A DNA stretch of 64,000 nucleotides, from assembly GCA_026545765.1 (NCBI GenBank), contig CM048840.1, positions 56,854,580-56,918,579 on the forward strand, read 5' to 3'. This DNA is from Plantago major. Taxonomy: Eukaryota > Streptophyta > Magnoliopsida > Lamiales > Plantaginaceae. Below the pieces are notes generated by a model. That model was not told where the DNA came from, did no database searches, and saw only the letters and a program-made list of their open reading frames with translations. The translations under genes and the position numbers were made by a program. Positions 33,768-46,000 of this stretch are shown piece by piece. Numbering within the stretch: the first letter of the stretch is position 1; every line of letters starts with the position of its first letter.

Positions 33768-35640
33768 ATGGCAAGAACAAGAGGGTCTGTAAGGAGCAAC
33801 GCTAATGCAATCGACACGCCCGCCCCAAGACAAAGAGGCAGACCTCCCACTCGGAGGGGAAGAACGGCGAGAGCTACTTCAAGAAACCCAATGGACTATC
33901 CAAGTGATGGACACACCGCTAGTCTTTCTTCATGGGAAGAAAGAACCGATGATCCACCAAGGAGAGCCCAAGTACCCGAGGATGAAGGACAAATTCCTCC
34001 GTCAGGAACACATGGTCCTCCTCTAGGTAGAAACTTCACTCTCCCAAACGGGCAGATCATTCGCCCAAGTGAATTTGGGATGAACGAGAACCAGTTTGGC
34101 CTCTTACTCACCACCATTCAAGGTTGCTTTGGGTCAAACAACCTCCAACCTCCTCAACCTACTCCCCCTTTGGTAAATCCAAGGCAAGCTGAACCTGCAC
34201 AATCAAGGAATGAGCATCGCCCAATCCAACAAAGGTTAGGGGAACCAACTCAACCAGAAGACCTAAGGAACCTTCTCAATAGGAGAGCTGCTGCTTCTCA
34301 GGAGCATCGGGAGAAAATCATAGTGAGACCACGAGCAGACGAAGTAGGAAGCAGTCGAAGAGTGGCGCTCCAGCCAGGGGTAAGGGACCACGTGGCGGAA
34401 AGTATCGCAATAGTTCCCATCGATGATCTTCCTCCAGATATAGCAGTCAACCCAAGGACAGGTGAGAGGCTAACTGCTAAACAAATCTATGTCCAACAGA
34501 AGGCCTTGGAAACTCAAATTGCTACCTTGAGCAAGATGGTAAAAGCACATGAAAAGGTGACTCTTAGAGCTCCCAACCCTTTGTGCGATGAAATAAGAAG
34601 GGAGAGAAAGCTCCCCGGCTCCACCATCCCAAATCTTGAGCACTACTATGGGGATTCTTGTCCCTTAGATCACCTTACTAGGTATGAGAGCAAAATGGAA
34701 ACCAACGGCCTGATTGACAACATGAAAGCTCTTAACTTTTCCAGCACTCTCTTTGGAGAAGCAATGGATTGGTGGACCTCCCTGCCCAATGGCTTCATCA
34801 AGTCTTACGTGGATATCGCCTCTCTCTTCCTGAAAAGATTTGAGAAAGCAAAGAAGCGGAAGAGATCAGTGGAACACTTGGCAGGAGTAATCCAGAAAGA
34901 GCACGAGGACCTTAGAACTTTCCTCAACCGCTTCAATGTTGGAGTACGCCAGGTGGAACCTCACAGCATCAAAGAACGGGTACGACACTTGTACGCCAAC
35001 ACTTATAACAACAATCTTCGAAAGAAGCTTTCTAATGAAGAAATCACAACTGAGAAATACCTGGAAGATATCTGTGAAGGCGTCTTGTACGGTGAGGAAT
35101 ACCGAAGAAATGTCCCGATAAGAGCAGGGGCCATAAAGGGGAAAGAACCGATGAAACAAGAACCTCCTCCCAGGATCGTAAGGTTCAAACAGAAGAAGGA
35201 ATCTAGAGACAAGAGGGAATTTAGAAGAGAAAGAACCCCTCCAAGAAGATATGCTGAGTATACTCGCCTCAATAGACCAAGATCCGACATCTTGGCCTCT
35301 ATTGTTGAGAAAAACTTAGACATACAATGGCCAAAACCTACAAGGAGCAGTAAGAAGAACAAAGCTTCAAAGGAATATTGTAGGCTCCACAAACAAAAAG
35401 GTCACTCAACAGAAGATTGTATCCAGTTGAAGACAGAGATAGAAGGGTTGATAAGGATTGGAAAATTGAAAGAACCAATGTACGAAGAAGAGCCCTCTAG
35501 ACACCAGAGGAATGAACGAAGAAGGGAGGAGCGTGGATCGGAATCCCCAACAAGATCCTTACTGCCACCCCCTACCGAAACTCCGCCACAGCACACCCAA
35601 AGGTACCACGGATACCCCGAAGATGTGGAAATGGAGAACC
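33768..35640 (+). pseudogene. gag region of the second Tat-type element
   Basis: It starts MARTRGSVRSNANAIDTP at 33768, about 25 bases after the primer binding site. A proline- and arginine-rich N-terminal part is followed by the gag core: DEIRRERKLPGSTIPNLEHY, YGDSCPLDHLTRYESKM, STLFGEAMDWWTSLPNG and VEPHSIKERVRHLYANTY. A basic region with RYAEYTRLNRPRSDI comes next. A knuckle-like CRLHKQKGHSTEDC lies near 35380-35420. This is the particle protein of the family and binds element RNA. The upstream in-frame bases from 33693 lie in the LTR and primer site and are not part of gag. It belongs to a broken element. Confidence 0.9.
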
Positions 35641-35849
35641 TCCCCTACAGCGGGGTTATCAACGCCATAGCAGGAGACCCAGCTGGACGGGACACTCGAA
35701 ATGCAAGGGAAAGAACCGCGCAGCATCTGAGAAACAATGACAGAACTTATGCTCCACCGGTTCTGAAAGGAACAAACGCCATCACTTTTGATGACAGTGA
35801 GATACCCCCACCAACGTCTGGTGGAGGAGATCTTAAAGATCCTGACGTT

Positions 35850-36200
35850 CCTCTAGTCGTTTCTCTAGTCATCACCACTTACAAAGTCAACAAGGTACTT
35901 GTTGATACAGGGAGTTCCTCCAATATCATATCTAGGAGAATTGTGGAACAGATGCACTTGGGCAACATTCAGTATGGGCGAGTACAAACCTCTTTGGTGG
36001 GATTCGGGGGCTCTATAGTTCGCCCCATTGGAAGTATACCCTTATAAGTCTCTATGGGAACCTTCCCGACGAGAGTGACAGAGACGATCCTCTTTGTGGT
36101 GGTCGACAGCTCGTTCGACTACAACGTAATCTTGGGACGCCCAGGACTTAACCAGTTCAAAGCAATTGCATCTCCCCTGCATAACAGGGTGAAGTTCCCT
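35850..36200 (+). pseudogene. Protease domain of the second Tat-type element
   Basis: A retropepsin-like domain. The active-site word is VLVDTGSSSNIISRRIVEQM near 35897-35955. It is followed by SLVGFGGSIVRPIGSIPL and then FDYNVILGRPGLNQFKAIAS, the usual second-half LGRPGLN. In the family it processes the polyprotein. It sits between gag and RT, as expected, and belongs to a broken element. Confidence 0.87.
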
Positions 36201-36559
36201 ACTCCGAATGGTGTGCGGGAAGAAGTGGGCAACATTAGGGAAGCGTGGGAATGTTACATCATGTCAACCAGAGGAGCCTCAGCACCCGTCCTCTCGGTCA
36301 CCAAAGGAAACAGGAGCCCTTCCGCAGTGCCTCTTATTCCGGCAAAAGAGGAAATTGGGATTGGGACACTCAAGGAGAAATTCCCCAAAACTACGAGGAT
36401 CGAGCCACATGAAGCCTTAAAAGAAGTCCAATTGGTTGAGGGAGACCCAGATAAGATAACCCGTATCGGGACTGAGATGAGCGATGAGGTAGAAATGAAG
36501 CTAGTCACCTGCCTTCGGGACAACCGCGATGTCTTCGCGTTGAGCACTGATGACCTTAA

Positions 36560-37870
36560 GGGGATAGACCCAAGGATCGTGGTTCACCGTCTGAACATGG
36601 ATCCTACGGTTAAACATATCCGACAAAAGAGAAAGGACTTCGGGCCCGTTGAGGATGCTATTATAGCAGGAGAAGTGGAAAGGTTAATGAAGGCAGGACA
36701 CATCGAAGAAGTCAGATATTCTGATTGGGTCTGTAATGTGGTCCTCGTTGAGAAAGCTCCAGGGAAGTGGAGAATGTGCAATGACTTCACTAGGCTCAAC
36801 AAGTTTTTCCCAAAGGATCCTTACCCCTTGCCTCGCATTGATCAATTAGTAGACTCCACCGCAAGATGTGCACTCCTAAGCTTCATGGACGCCTACCAAG
36901 GCTTCAATCAAATCAGAATGGCCTAGGAAGATGTCAAGAAGACGGCCTTCTTTGCAGCAGGAGGAGTCTACTGTTTCAAAGTCATGCCTTTTGGTCTCAA
37001 GAACGCGGGCGCTACTTACCAACGGCTGGTGAACAAGATGTTCAGGGAGGAGCTGGGCAAAACTATGGAAGTCTATGTGGACGACATGCTAGTAAAAAGC
37101 AAGACTGAAGAACAACATGTAGAGCACCTGAACAAATGCTTTTCCATCCTTAGGAAGTATGGAATGAAGCTAAATCCCGAGAAGTGCACGTTTGGTGTAA
37201 AGGGAGGAAAGTTCCTCGGATACATGGTCACGTAGAGAGGCATCAGCGCCAACCCTGAGAAAATAAAGGCAATCTTGGATCTACCACAACCAAAGATAGT
37301 TAATGAAGTACAAAAGCTCCTCGGGAGGATAATTTCTCTGAGCCGCTTCATCTCCAGGTCCGCTGAGAAGAACCTACCCTTCTTTAAAATCTTGAGAAAG
37401 GGAGACAAGTTCGAATGGACAAAGGAATGCGAAGAGGCTTTGGAAAATCTGAAAAACTATCTCCTTTCGCCCCCGCTCTTGTCCAAACCAGTAGAAGGTG
37501 AACCTCTCTACCTCTACCTGGCAGCTACTGCCAAAGCCATGAGCTCTTTATTGGTACGGATTCAAGGGAATGACCACATGCCTGTCTATTACCTAAGCAA
37601 GGCCCTCGTGAGTGCCGAAGCTAGGTATGTCAAGATTGAAAAGTTGGCCTTTGCACTAGTATACACCGCCCGACGACTGAAGCCTTACTTCAAGTCTCAC
37701 CGGATTGTGGTCCTAAATAATGAACCACTCAAGCATGTCCTTGGTAAGCCGGATCAATCTGGACGTTTGTCCAAGTGGGCGATTGAATTAAATGAATACG
37801 ATATCGGGTATCAGGCTCCGTCAGCCAAGAAAGCTCAAATCCTTGCTGACTTCCTAGTAGAGTACCCCGA
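36560..37870 (+). pseudogene. RT and first RNase H of the second Tat-type element
   Basis: Reverse transcriptase spans about 36560-37235, with KAPGKWRMCNDFTRLNKF, DPYPLPRIDQLVDSTA and FMDAYQGFNQI. It also has FGLKNAGATYQRLVNKMF and the catalytic YVDDMLVKS near 37073. The RT-linked RNase H follows at about 37470-37870 with LYLYLAATAKAMSSLLVR, PVYYLSKALVSAEARY and FALVYTARRLKPYF. In the family these copy element RNA into DNA inside the particle. The region belongs to a broken element. Confidence 0.92.
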
Positions 37871-38139
37871 GGAAGTTAACAAAGAGACTGACTGTTCACA
37901 AGGAGACATAAGCTATGTAATGCTCACCCAGGAGAAAGAGCACAAAAGGATATTTGAAGGAGATGTCCAACTCTGGACTAAGTATCAGGAGCCCATGGAA
38001 GACTCCCTAAGGGTGAGACACATGTTCCTCCTAGATTAAGTAGTTAGCTCCCCAACACCTGTTTCTTCAGTCAAGGAGCAGGAAGATGGGAAAGTCCCTT
38101 CTCCCACGACGGAGACGAAACCTGAAGACAAAGAATGTT

Positions 38140-38519
38140 GGACACTGCAAGTGGACGGATCGTCTACTGGAAAACTTGGAGGAATAGGGCTTCTCCTTGA
38201 GAGTCCTGAGGGTGCGAAACTGGAATACGCCATCACCCTAAACTTCAAGGTCACAAACAATGAGGCCGAGTATGAAGCACTCATCACCGGCTTGAGAATG
38301 GCCAGGTCTCTTCAAGTGAAGAGAATCAAAGCTTATACAGACTCTCAACTCATCGAGTCCCAGTTTTCCGGATCTTTTGCCACTAAAGGACCCAACATGA
38401 TCAAGTACTTAGAACTCCTAAGGAAGGAAACTGGGCACTTCAAGGAATTCACGCTGGAACGATTCAACAGAGAATGGAATGAGAAGGTTGACGCTCTCTC
38501 CAAATATGCCCTGCTTTAG
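38140..38519 (+). pseudogene. Second RNase H (Tat-clade hallmark)
   Basis: A separate RNase H domain of the type related to cellular and archaeal enzymes. It starts WTLQVDGSSTGKLGGIGLL (first catalytic Asp), then NNEAEYEALITGLRMA (Glu), AYTDSQLIESQFSGSF (Asp) and FNREWNEKVDALSKYAL (Asp). All four expected acidic residues are visible. A domain of this kind between the RT-linked RNase H and the integrase is known from the plant Tat clade and is the firmest evidence for the lineage call. Confidence 0.93.
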
Positions 38520-38689
38520 GAACCCTGGACACAAGGAGCATCATCCTGATGACTCTCACAGATTCCTCCCTGGTAAACCCTACTGGTCAAGTCTTCCTCT
38601 TAGGCACCGAAAGGAATTGGATGGCTGACATATTTTGCTATCTCAAAGATCGTTCTCTACCATCAAACCCTAGAGAAACAAGGAGGATC

Positions 38690-39844
38690 CTATGCCGAGC
38701 CAACAGGTACTTTATTCTAGGAGAGGATCTCTACAAGAGATCTATCACTGGTACTCACTTAAGATGCCATGGACCTCACGAGGCAAAAACCGTTCTGGAA
38801 GAAGTCCACGCAGGAAGTTGTGGAAGTCACTCAGGGGGACTAATATTGGCTCAAAAATTCATAAGACAAGGGTACTACTGGCCTACCATTGATAAGGACG
38901 CTGCTAGCTTCGCGCGTTCCTGTGAAGACTGCCAATACTATGCCAACGTACAACACCGCCCAACCAACCCTATGATTCCATCAATCATAGCTTGCCCGTT
39001 TAATCTATGGGGGATAGACATAGTTGGCCCCTTCCCTTGTGGCATGCATCAAAAGAAGTTCCTTATTGTTGCAGTTGAGTACTTCACCAAATGGGTTGAG
39101 GCTGAGGCAGTGGCCACCATCACAGAGAGCCGAGTAAGGACCTTCATTTGGAAAAACATCATCTGCCGCTTTGGACTTCCTAGAGTCATAGTCTCCGACA
39201 ATGGAGCACAATTCTCGGGTGTCAGGTTGAAAGAGTGGCTCCAATCATTCAAGATAGAACAACGCTTCACTTCCGTTGGTTACCCTCAAGCCGATGGACA
39301 AGTTGAAGCCACCAACAAAACCATTGTGAAGATTCTGGAGAAGAGGCTGAGAACTTCTCAAGACAGTTGGGTAGACGACCTCGATGGGGTCCTGTGGGCA
39401 CACCGAACAACAACACGCACTTCTACTCAGGAGACACCATTCGCACTAGTTTATGGCTCAGAAGCATTCATTGGCTCTGAAATTGCTGTGGAAACCCAAA
39501 GGATCCAACAATACCAACCTGCTGGAAATGAAATCACAAGGATCTACGACCTTGAGCTCCTCGAGGATAAAAGGAGCAGGGCACTAGCTAATATCCTCCG
39601 ATATCAAGCTATGTCTGCCCGGGCCTATAACAAGCATGTGCTTCCCAAGGATATACAAGTCGGGGACTTGGTTCTCCGAAGAGCTGACATCTTGAGCAAT
39701 GTTGGTAAACTCAAGCCCAAGTGGGAAGGACCTTACAAGGTTGTTGGGACTAGGGTCAATGGAAGTTTCGAGCTAGAAGATGATCAAGGAAGAGCCCTGA
39801 AGAGAACATGGAATGCTAGGAACTTACAAAAGTTCTACGCCTAG
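38690..39844 (+). pseudogene. Integrase of the second Tat-type element
   Basis: The zinc-binding part shows VHAGSCGSHSGG, then QGYYWPTIDKDA and SCEDCQYYANVQHRP (HHCC). The core shows WGIDIVGPFP (Asp), RVIVSDNGAQFSG (Asp) and YPQADGQVEATNKTI (Glu). The C-terminal region ends with KPKWEGPYKVVGTRVNGSFE and WNARNLQKFYA followed by the stop. All catalytic residues are visible. In the family it inserts the DNA copy. Minus-strand ORFs over this stretch are shadows. Confidence 0.92.
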
Positions 39845-40142
39845 AGTTATTTCCCCAAAAGCATACTACGTCAGTGACTAAGTTCTTGTCATTGTCTTCT
39901 TTTTTGGCCTCGAAGCCCACCATTTGTACTTGAATTTCCGTCAAATCAATACAACTTTTTTGCAAATACAACTGCACTAATAGTCAAAATAAACACTGTC
40001 TCGGACCTTTTCATAGAGATCTGAAGCGGATGACAAGTAACTAGTTCGAACAAAGAGATATAACAAGCCAAAGAAAGAAATTGCAATATCCAGAAAAGTA
40101 ACTTTTATTCCTCAAAGTACCAAAATTTCACTTATTTCAGTG
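39845..40142 (+). other. 3' region of the second Tat-type element
   Basis: Non-coding sequence following the integrase stop. It is likely the beginning of the long 3' region that Tat elements carry before the 3' LTR. It ends abruptly where integrase sequence of a minus-strand copia begins. Confidence 0.6.
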
Positions 40143-42998
40143 TCAACTAGCATCGTCCTTGCAGCTTCTTTAAGGGTTCTGTTTTTCCTCTCTGCAATAC
40201 CATTTTGTTGAGGTGTTCTTACAGAGGAAAGTTGGTGTTGTATACCTTTGCAGGTACAAAACTCCTTTATGTAATGGTTGACAAACTTCGACTACCATGG
40301 TCATTACGATTGCAGATACCTTGTCATTTTTCATGACTTCAAGCTTTTTCAGCAAGTTTGGTATCTCCACCCTGGCGTCAGATTTGTGTTTCAGAAAGAC
40401 AACCCAAGTGAATCTTGAGAAGTCATCTACAACAACCAGACCATACTTCTTTCCTGCATAACTAGTTATAGATGATTCAAAAAGATCCATATGTAGTAGT
40501 TGCAGTGGTCTAACACTAGAGTGTCTAGTTTTGGACTTGAAAGAGATTTTGGATTGTTTCCCCATCTGACATGCAGAACAGATATCATCCTTTCTGAAAG
40601 ACATTTTGGGAAGGCCAACCACTAACTCTTTCTTGGCAAGTTTGTTCAGAGTTTTGAAGTTCAAGTGACTCATTCTTTTGTGCCATAACCAGTGCTCTTC
40701 TGTGTGACCAGATTGACTCACCATGAGACATTCTTCAGTTGTGGCAGATGCCCAATCGGCAACATAAAGACTGCCTTTCCGCCGAGCAACCAAGACTGTC
40801 TGCTTTGACTCATTGTCAATTAGTTTGCAGTATTTTTCTTTGAATTTTATAGTAAAACCTTTGTCTGCAAACTGGCTCATGCTAAATAGATTATATTTCA
40901 AATCCTTAACATGTAATACGTCAGTGATTGTTAATGTTCCCAATTTGACGTTGCCAAATCCCAGAGAGGGATTTAATTCTCCTCCAGCAAATATGATATC
41001 TGGTGCTGTGTTGCAAGCTTTGTAATCGACCAGATTTGCTTGGTCTCCTGTCATGTGCTTTCCGCATCCACTATCAAACAGCCATTGTGCTTTAGTCCAG
41101 GAAGCATTCTGCACATAACAGGGAACAGGAGATTAGGTTCTCATTTTATAGTTGGAACCATCAGGACTAAACAATCTTCCAGTAGGAATCCATTTTTGAA
41201 TGAATTTCCTTGGAACATTCTTTTGTCTGACAGGAACATAAGGAGGAATTCTGATTGAATGATTATCATTATTAAGAATTATTTTCTTCCTTGGTGTGTT
41301 CCTAGGTGCTCCATTTGGTGCTTTCAGATACCTGTCAGGTTTCTGAGTTTGCTTTTCAGCAAACTTAGCTTTCCTTGCCAGATTTCTTCTAGCCTTGGCA
41401 TTCAGATTTTCAGTGGCTTGATTCAACTTCCACTTCTGATAATTTCTTTGAGCAATTCTAGCCTTTAGCCATCGTTCTTGCTCTTGTTTGTATTCATGAG
41501 CAAGTTGTTTCCCGATGCCTTTGTAGCCAATACTGTTTCGAGCACTTGAAGCTATCTGAGATCTTTTCTCAGCAGCTTTGCTAGTCTCTAGTTGATCCAA
41601 TTTCTTTCCAGAAAAAGTGACATGAGAGAAATTGCCAGCTCCTGCAATTCTACCCTTTTGAGAGACATAGCACTGTGGGTGTTTACACTTTTCAGTGTTG
41701 TGTTTCTTTTCAGAGACGTGCCCATCAGTTTTAGTTTTGACTTGTTTTTCCCACAAAGGTTTAGTCGCAACTGCTTTTCCTTTGTCAACAATCTTCGTCT
41801 TCTGACCGATACTATAGATTGCATGGGAACCATCTTGATGAGTGCTTACAAATGTTCTTCTTTCCTCACTCTTATTCAGAGTGATAGAACACTCTGTCTG
41901 TGTATTCAGCCCAAGTCCTTTCTTTTCTGAAGGATCTCTTAAGTAAGATTGTACTTCAGTAAGAGTGTCACTAGCTTTGGCATAAGATTGAAAAGATAAT
42001 TCTTTCTTTTTGAGTTCCTTGTTCTCAGAAAGAAGATCTTCATATTTCTTTCGTAATTCAGCCATTGCTTCATTATGTGACTTTTCAGTCTCAGATATCT
42101 GAGCTTTGAGAAATGCATTTTCAGCATCCTTTTTCTCAGATATCTTAACTAATTGAGAATTTTCATTTGCAAGAGAATTCTTTTCTTCTTCAAGATCTTC
42201 GGCTCTAGTTCGGATCATTAGAAATTCCCTTTCATAGATGTCAAGATCTTTCCTGAGACTTTCTAGATCTTTTATTTCTTCTTCATCACTTTCATAAGTA
42301 TAACAAGAAGTATGTGTTACCTCATCAGCCATAAGACAGATTTCTATGCTAGAGATGTCTGGACCGTCAATCTCAGCAACTCCACACATTTCATTGTTCT
42401 TGAGGCCGAAGTCGATTATATCATGAGTAACTCCACATAATTCTGGTCATGGTAAGATTGAGTCATCTGAATTGTCATCTTCAGAATCTGTTTCATAGTC
42501 TAGAGCATCCAGTTGAGTTTGGATTTTCTTTCTTTCTTCAGTTAATAAGGCTTTCTGGCTTCTTCTGAAGATTCTTCTATCTTTCTTGTCACCTGTCCTT
42601 AGTTTGTTGAAGGTAGGACAATCCTTCTTGAAGTGACCAGGTTTCTGACAATAGAAGCAGATATCATTTCCAATTTCTACTTCCTCAGTACATGATGCTT
42701 TCGAAATGGGCTTGTTCAAATGAGCTTTGCATATTTTGTCTTGGTGATAGTTTGAGCCTAGATGCTTTTTCAGCTTCTCTTTGGCTTTTCTTCTCTCAAT
42801 TTCTCGACTGACATATTTGCTCATTTGCTTTGCAGCAAGAGCATCCTCAGTCTCTTCCTTGCTTTTCTTCTTTTCAGAAGTTCCTTGAGCAACTAGAGCA
42901 ATATTCTGCAACTTTTCAGTTGTTTGTTCTCTTTGTGTTGTCTCATAATCAACCGTAGCAAGATGTGAGAAGAGTTCTACTGGAGTGATATTTGGCAT
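40143..42998 (-). pseudogene. Copia gag, linker, protease and integrase remnant
   Basis: Gag C-terminal part: LFSHLATVDYETTQREQ, many K/E residues, then CFYCQKPGHFKKDC (C-x2-C-x4-H-x4-C) near 42665-42620. Next comes an acidic tail, then a Glu/Lys-rich coiled-coil stretch (about 42300-42000) and a basic region. The protease-like word WLFDSGCGKHMTGD lies near 41080. The pre-integrase word LWHKRMSHLNFKTL comes next, then CSACQMGKQSKISF and LLHMDLFESS. The core then shows YGLVVVDDFSRFTWVVFL, and near 40200 TPQQNGIAERKNRT. It is a fossil copy with several breaks. Confidence 0.85.
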
Positions 42999-43031
42999 AC
43001 CTTGATTAAAATAAAAGAATTTAGCATGCTC
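40143..43031 (-). mobile_element. Ty1/copia piece, SIRE-like, gag to integrase, broken
   Basis: A minus-strand fossil. From right to left it holds gag with a zinc knuckle, a long coiled-coil and basic linker region, a protease-like segment and the integrase up to its catalytic Glu region, then stops at 40143. There is no LTR, RT or RNase H. The right edge meets the satellite at 43031/43032. The long gag/linker and the integrase word AERKNRTLKEAARTML suggest the SIRE/Maximus side of copia rather than Tork. It is thus a different lineage from the piece at 13990. It is broken and missing both ends. Confidence 0.82.
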
Positions 43032-46000
43032 CCAGTTGTTTAACTCTCAAGTAGAGTTCTTCGTTCGTTATTTTATTATTCCTCTTGTGTGATGTTTAAA
43101 TCTCAAATAGACTTCTCCGTTTGTCATTATCTCTCTCCCATTATTGTTTTATTTAACTCCCGAGTAGAATTTTATACTTGTTGTTTATCCCAATCCATAT
43201 GTGTGTGGATTAATTCTCAAGTAGTGTTCTTCGTTCGTGATACTCTTACGCCTTCTGTGTATTGTTTAAATCTCGAATAGACTTCTTTGTTTGACATTAT
43301 CCCACTATTTTAGTGTGTTGTTTAACTCTCGAGTAGAATTTTACATTTTTTGTTTATCCCACTCCTTATGTGTGTTCTTTAACTTTTAAGTAGTGTTCTT
43401 CGTTTGTGATACTCTTACTCCTTCTGTGTATTGTTTCAATCTCGAATAGACTTCTTTGTTTGACATTATCCCACTCCTTTAGTGTGTTGTTTAACTCTCG
43501 AGTAGTGTTATTCGTTTGTTGTTCTTCCCTCCCCAAAGTCCGTCGTTTATATCTCTCAAGTAGAGTTTTTCGTTTGTTGTTTATTCAAATCCTTTTGTGT
43601 TTTGTTTACTCTCAAGAAGAGTTCTTCGTTCTTTATTTTGTTACTCCTCCTGTGAGTTGTTTAAATCTAAAATTGCCTTCTCCGTTTTTAATTATCCCAC
43701 TCCTTTGTTGTGTTGTTTAACTCTCGAGTAGAATTTTACATTTGTTGTTTATCCCAATCCATATGTGTGTTGATTAATTCTCAAGTAGTGTTCGTCGTTT
43801 GTGATACTCTTACTCCTTCTATGTATTGTTTAAATCTCGAATAGACTTCTTTGTTTGACATTATACCACTCCTTTAGAGAGTTGTTTAACTCTTGAGTAG
43901 AATTTTAAATTTGTTGTTTATCACACTCCATATGTGTGTTCGTTAACTCTTAAGTAGTGTTCTTTGTTTGTGATATTCTTAGTCCTTCTGTGTATTGTTT
44001 AAATCTCGAATAGACTTCTTTGTTTGACATTATCCCACTCCTTTAGTGTGTTGTTTATATCTCTCAAGTAGATTTGTTCGTTTGTTGTTAATTCAACACC
44101 TTTTGTGTTTTGTTTAACTCTCAAGTGGAGTTCTTCGTTCGTTATTTTATGATTCCTCTTGTGTGATATTTAAATCTCAAATTGACTTCTCCGTTTGTAA
44201 TTATCTCTCTCCCATTATTGTTTTATTTAACTCCCGAGTAGAATTTTATACTTGTTGTTTATCCCAATCCATATGTGTGTTGATTAATTCTCAAGTAGTG
44301 TTCTTCGTTTGTGATACTCTTACTCCTTCTGTGTATTGTTTAAATCTCGAATAGACTTCTTTGTTTGACATTATCCCACTCCTTTAGTGTGTTGTTTAAC
44401 TCTCGAGTAGAGTTATTCGTTTGTTTATCTTCCATCTCCAACGTTTGTTGTTTATATCTCTCAAGTAGATTTGTTCTTCTGTTGTTTATTCAATACCTTT
44501 TGTGTTTTGTTTAACTCTCAAATGAGTTCTTCGTTTGTTATTTTATTATTCCTCTTGTGTGATTTTTAAATCTCAAATTGACTTCTCCATTTGTAATTAT
44601 CTCTCTCCCATTATTGTTTTATTTAACTACCGAGTAGAATTTTAAACTTGTTGTTTATAACAATCCATATGTGTGTTGATTAATTCTCAAGTAGAGTTTT
44701 TCGTTTGTTGTTTATTCAAATCCTTTTGTTTTTGTTTAACTCTCGAGTACAGTTCTTCGTTCGCTATTTTATTACTCCTCCCGTGAGTTGTTTAAATCTA
44801 AATTTGCCTTCTCCGTTTTTAATTATCCCCCTCCTTTATTGTGTTGTTTAACTATCGAGTAGAATTTTATACTTGTTGTTTATCCCAATCCATATGTGTG
44901 TTTATTAATTCTCAAGTAGTGTTCTTCGTTCGTGATACTCTCACTCCTTCTGTGTATTGTTTAAATCTCGAATAGACTTCTTTGTTTGACATTATCCCAC
45001 TCCTTTAGTGTGTTGTTTAACTCTCGAGTAGAATTTTACATTTGTTGTTTATCCCACTCCTTATGTGTGTTCTTTAACTCTTAAGTAGTGTTCTTCGTTT
45101 CTGATACTCTTACTCCTTCTGTGTATTGTTTAAATCTCGAATAGACTTCTTTGTTTGACATTATCCCACTCCTTTAGTGTGTTGTTTAACTCTCTAGTAG
45201 AGTTATTCGTTTGTTTATCTTCCATCTACAAAGTTTGTTGTTTATATCTCTCAAGTAGATTTGTTCGTGTGTTGTTCATTCAATACCTTTTGTGTTTTGT
45301 TTAAGTCTCAAGCAGAGTTCTTCGTTTGTTATTTTATTATTCCTCTTGTGTGATTTTTAAATCTCAATTTGGCTTCTCCGTTTGTAATTATCTCTCTCCC
45401 ATTGTTGTTTTATTTAACTCCCGAGTAGAATTTTATACTTGTTGTTTATCCCAATCCATATGCGTGTTTATTAATTCTCAAGTAGTGTTCTTCGTTCGTG
45501 ATACTCTTACTCCTTCGGTGTATTGTTTAAATCTCGAATAGACTTCTTTGTTTGACGTTATCCCATTCCTTTAGTGTGTTGTTTAACTCTCGAGTAGAAT
45601 TTTACATTTGTTGTTTATCCCACTCCTTATGTGTGTTCTTTAACTCTTAAGTAGTGTTCTTCGTTTCTGATACTCTTACTCCTTCTATGTATTGTTTAAA
45701 TCTCGAATAGACTTCTTTGTTTGACATTATCCCACTCCTTTAGTGTGTTGTTTAACTCTCTAGTAGAGTTATTCGTTTGTTTATCTTCCATCTACAAAGT
45801 TTGTTGTTTATATCTCTCAAGTAGATTTGTTCGTGTGTTGTTTATTCAATACCTTTTGTGTTTTTTTAAGTCTCAAGCAGAGTTCTTCGTTTGTTATTTT
45901 ATTATTCCTCTTGTGTGAATTTTAAATCTCAAATTGGCTTCTCCGTTTGTAATTATCTCTCTCCCATTGTTGTTTTATTTAACTCCCGAGTAGAATTTTA

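Larger units (their letters stand above)
32843..40142 (+). mobile_element. Tat-type gypsy element, near-full coding, one LTR
   Basis: A plus-strand fossil with 5' LTR, primer binding site, gag, protease, RT, RNase H, a second RNase H, integrase and about 300 bases of 3' region. At that point a copia piece begins (40143). The second RNase H between the first and the integrase is the hallmark of the plant Tat clade (Ogre, Retand and kin). All expected enzyme domains are present in the right order. Coding is interrupted only a handful of times, so it is one of the younger or better kept elements here. The 3' LTR is not in the window. It cannot be called whole. Confidence 0.92.
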
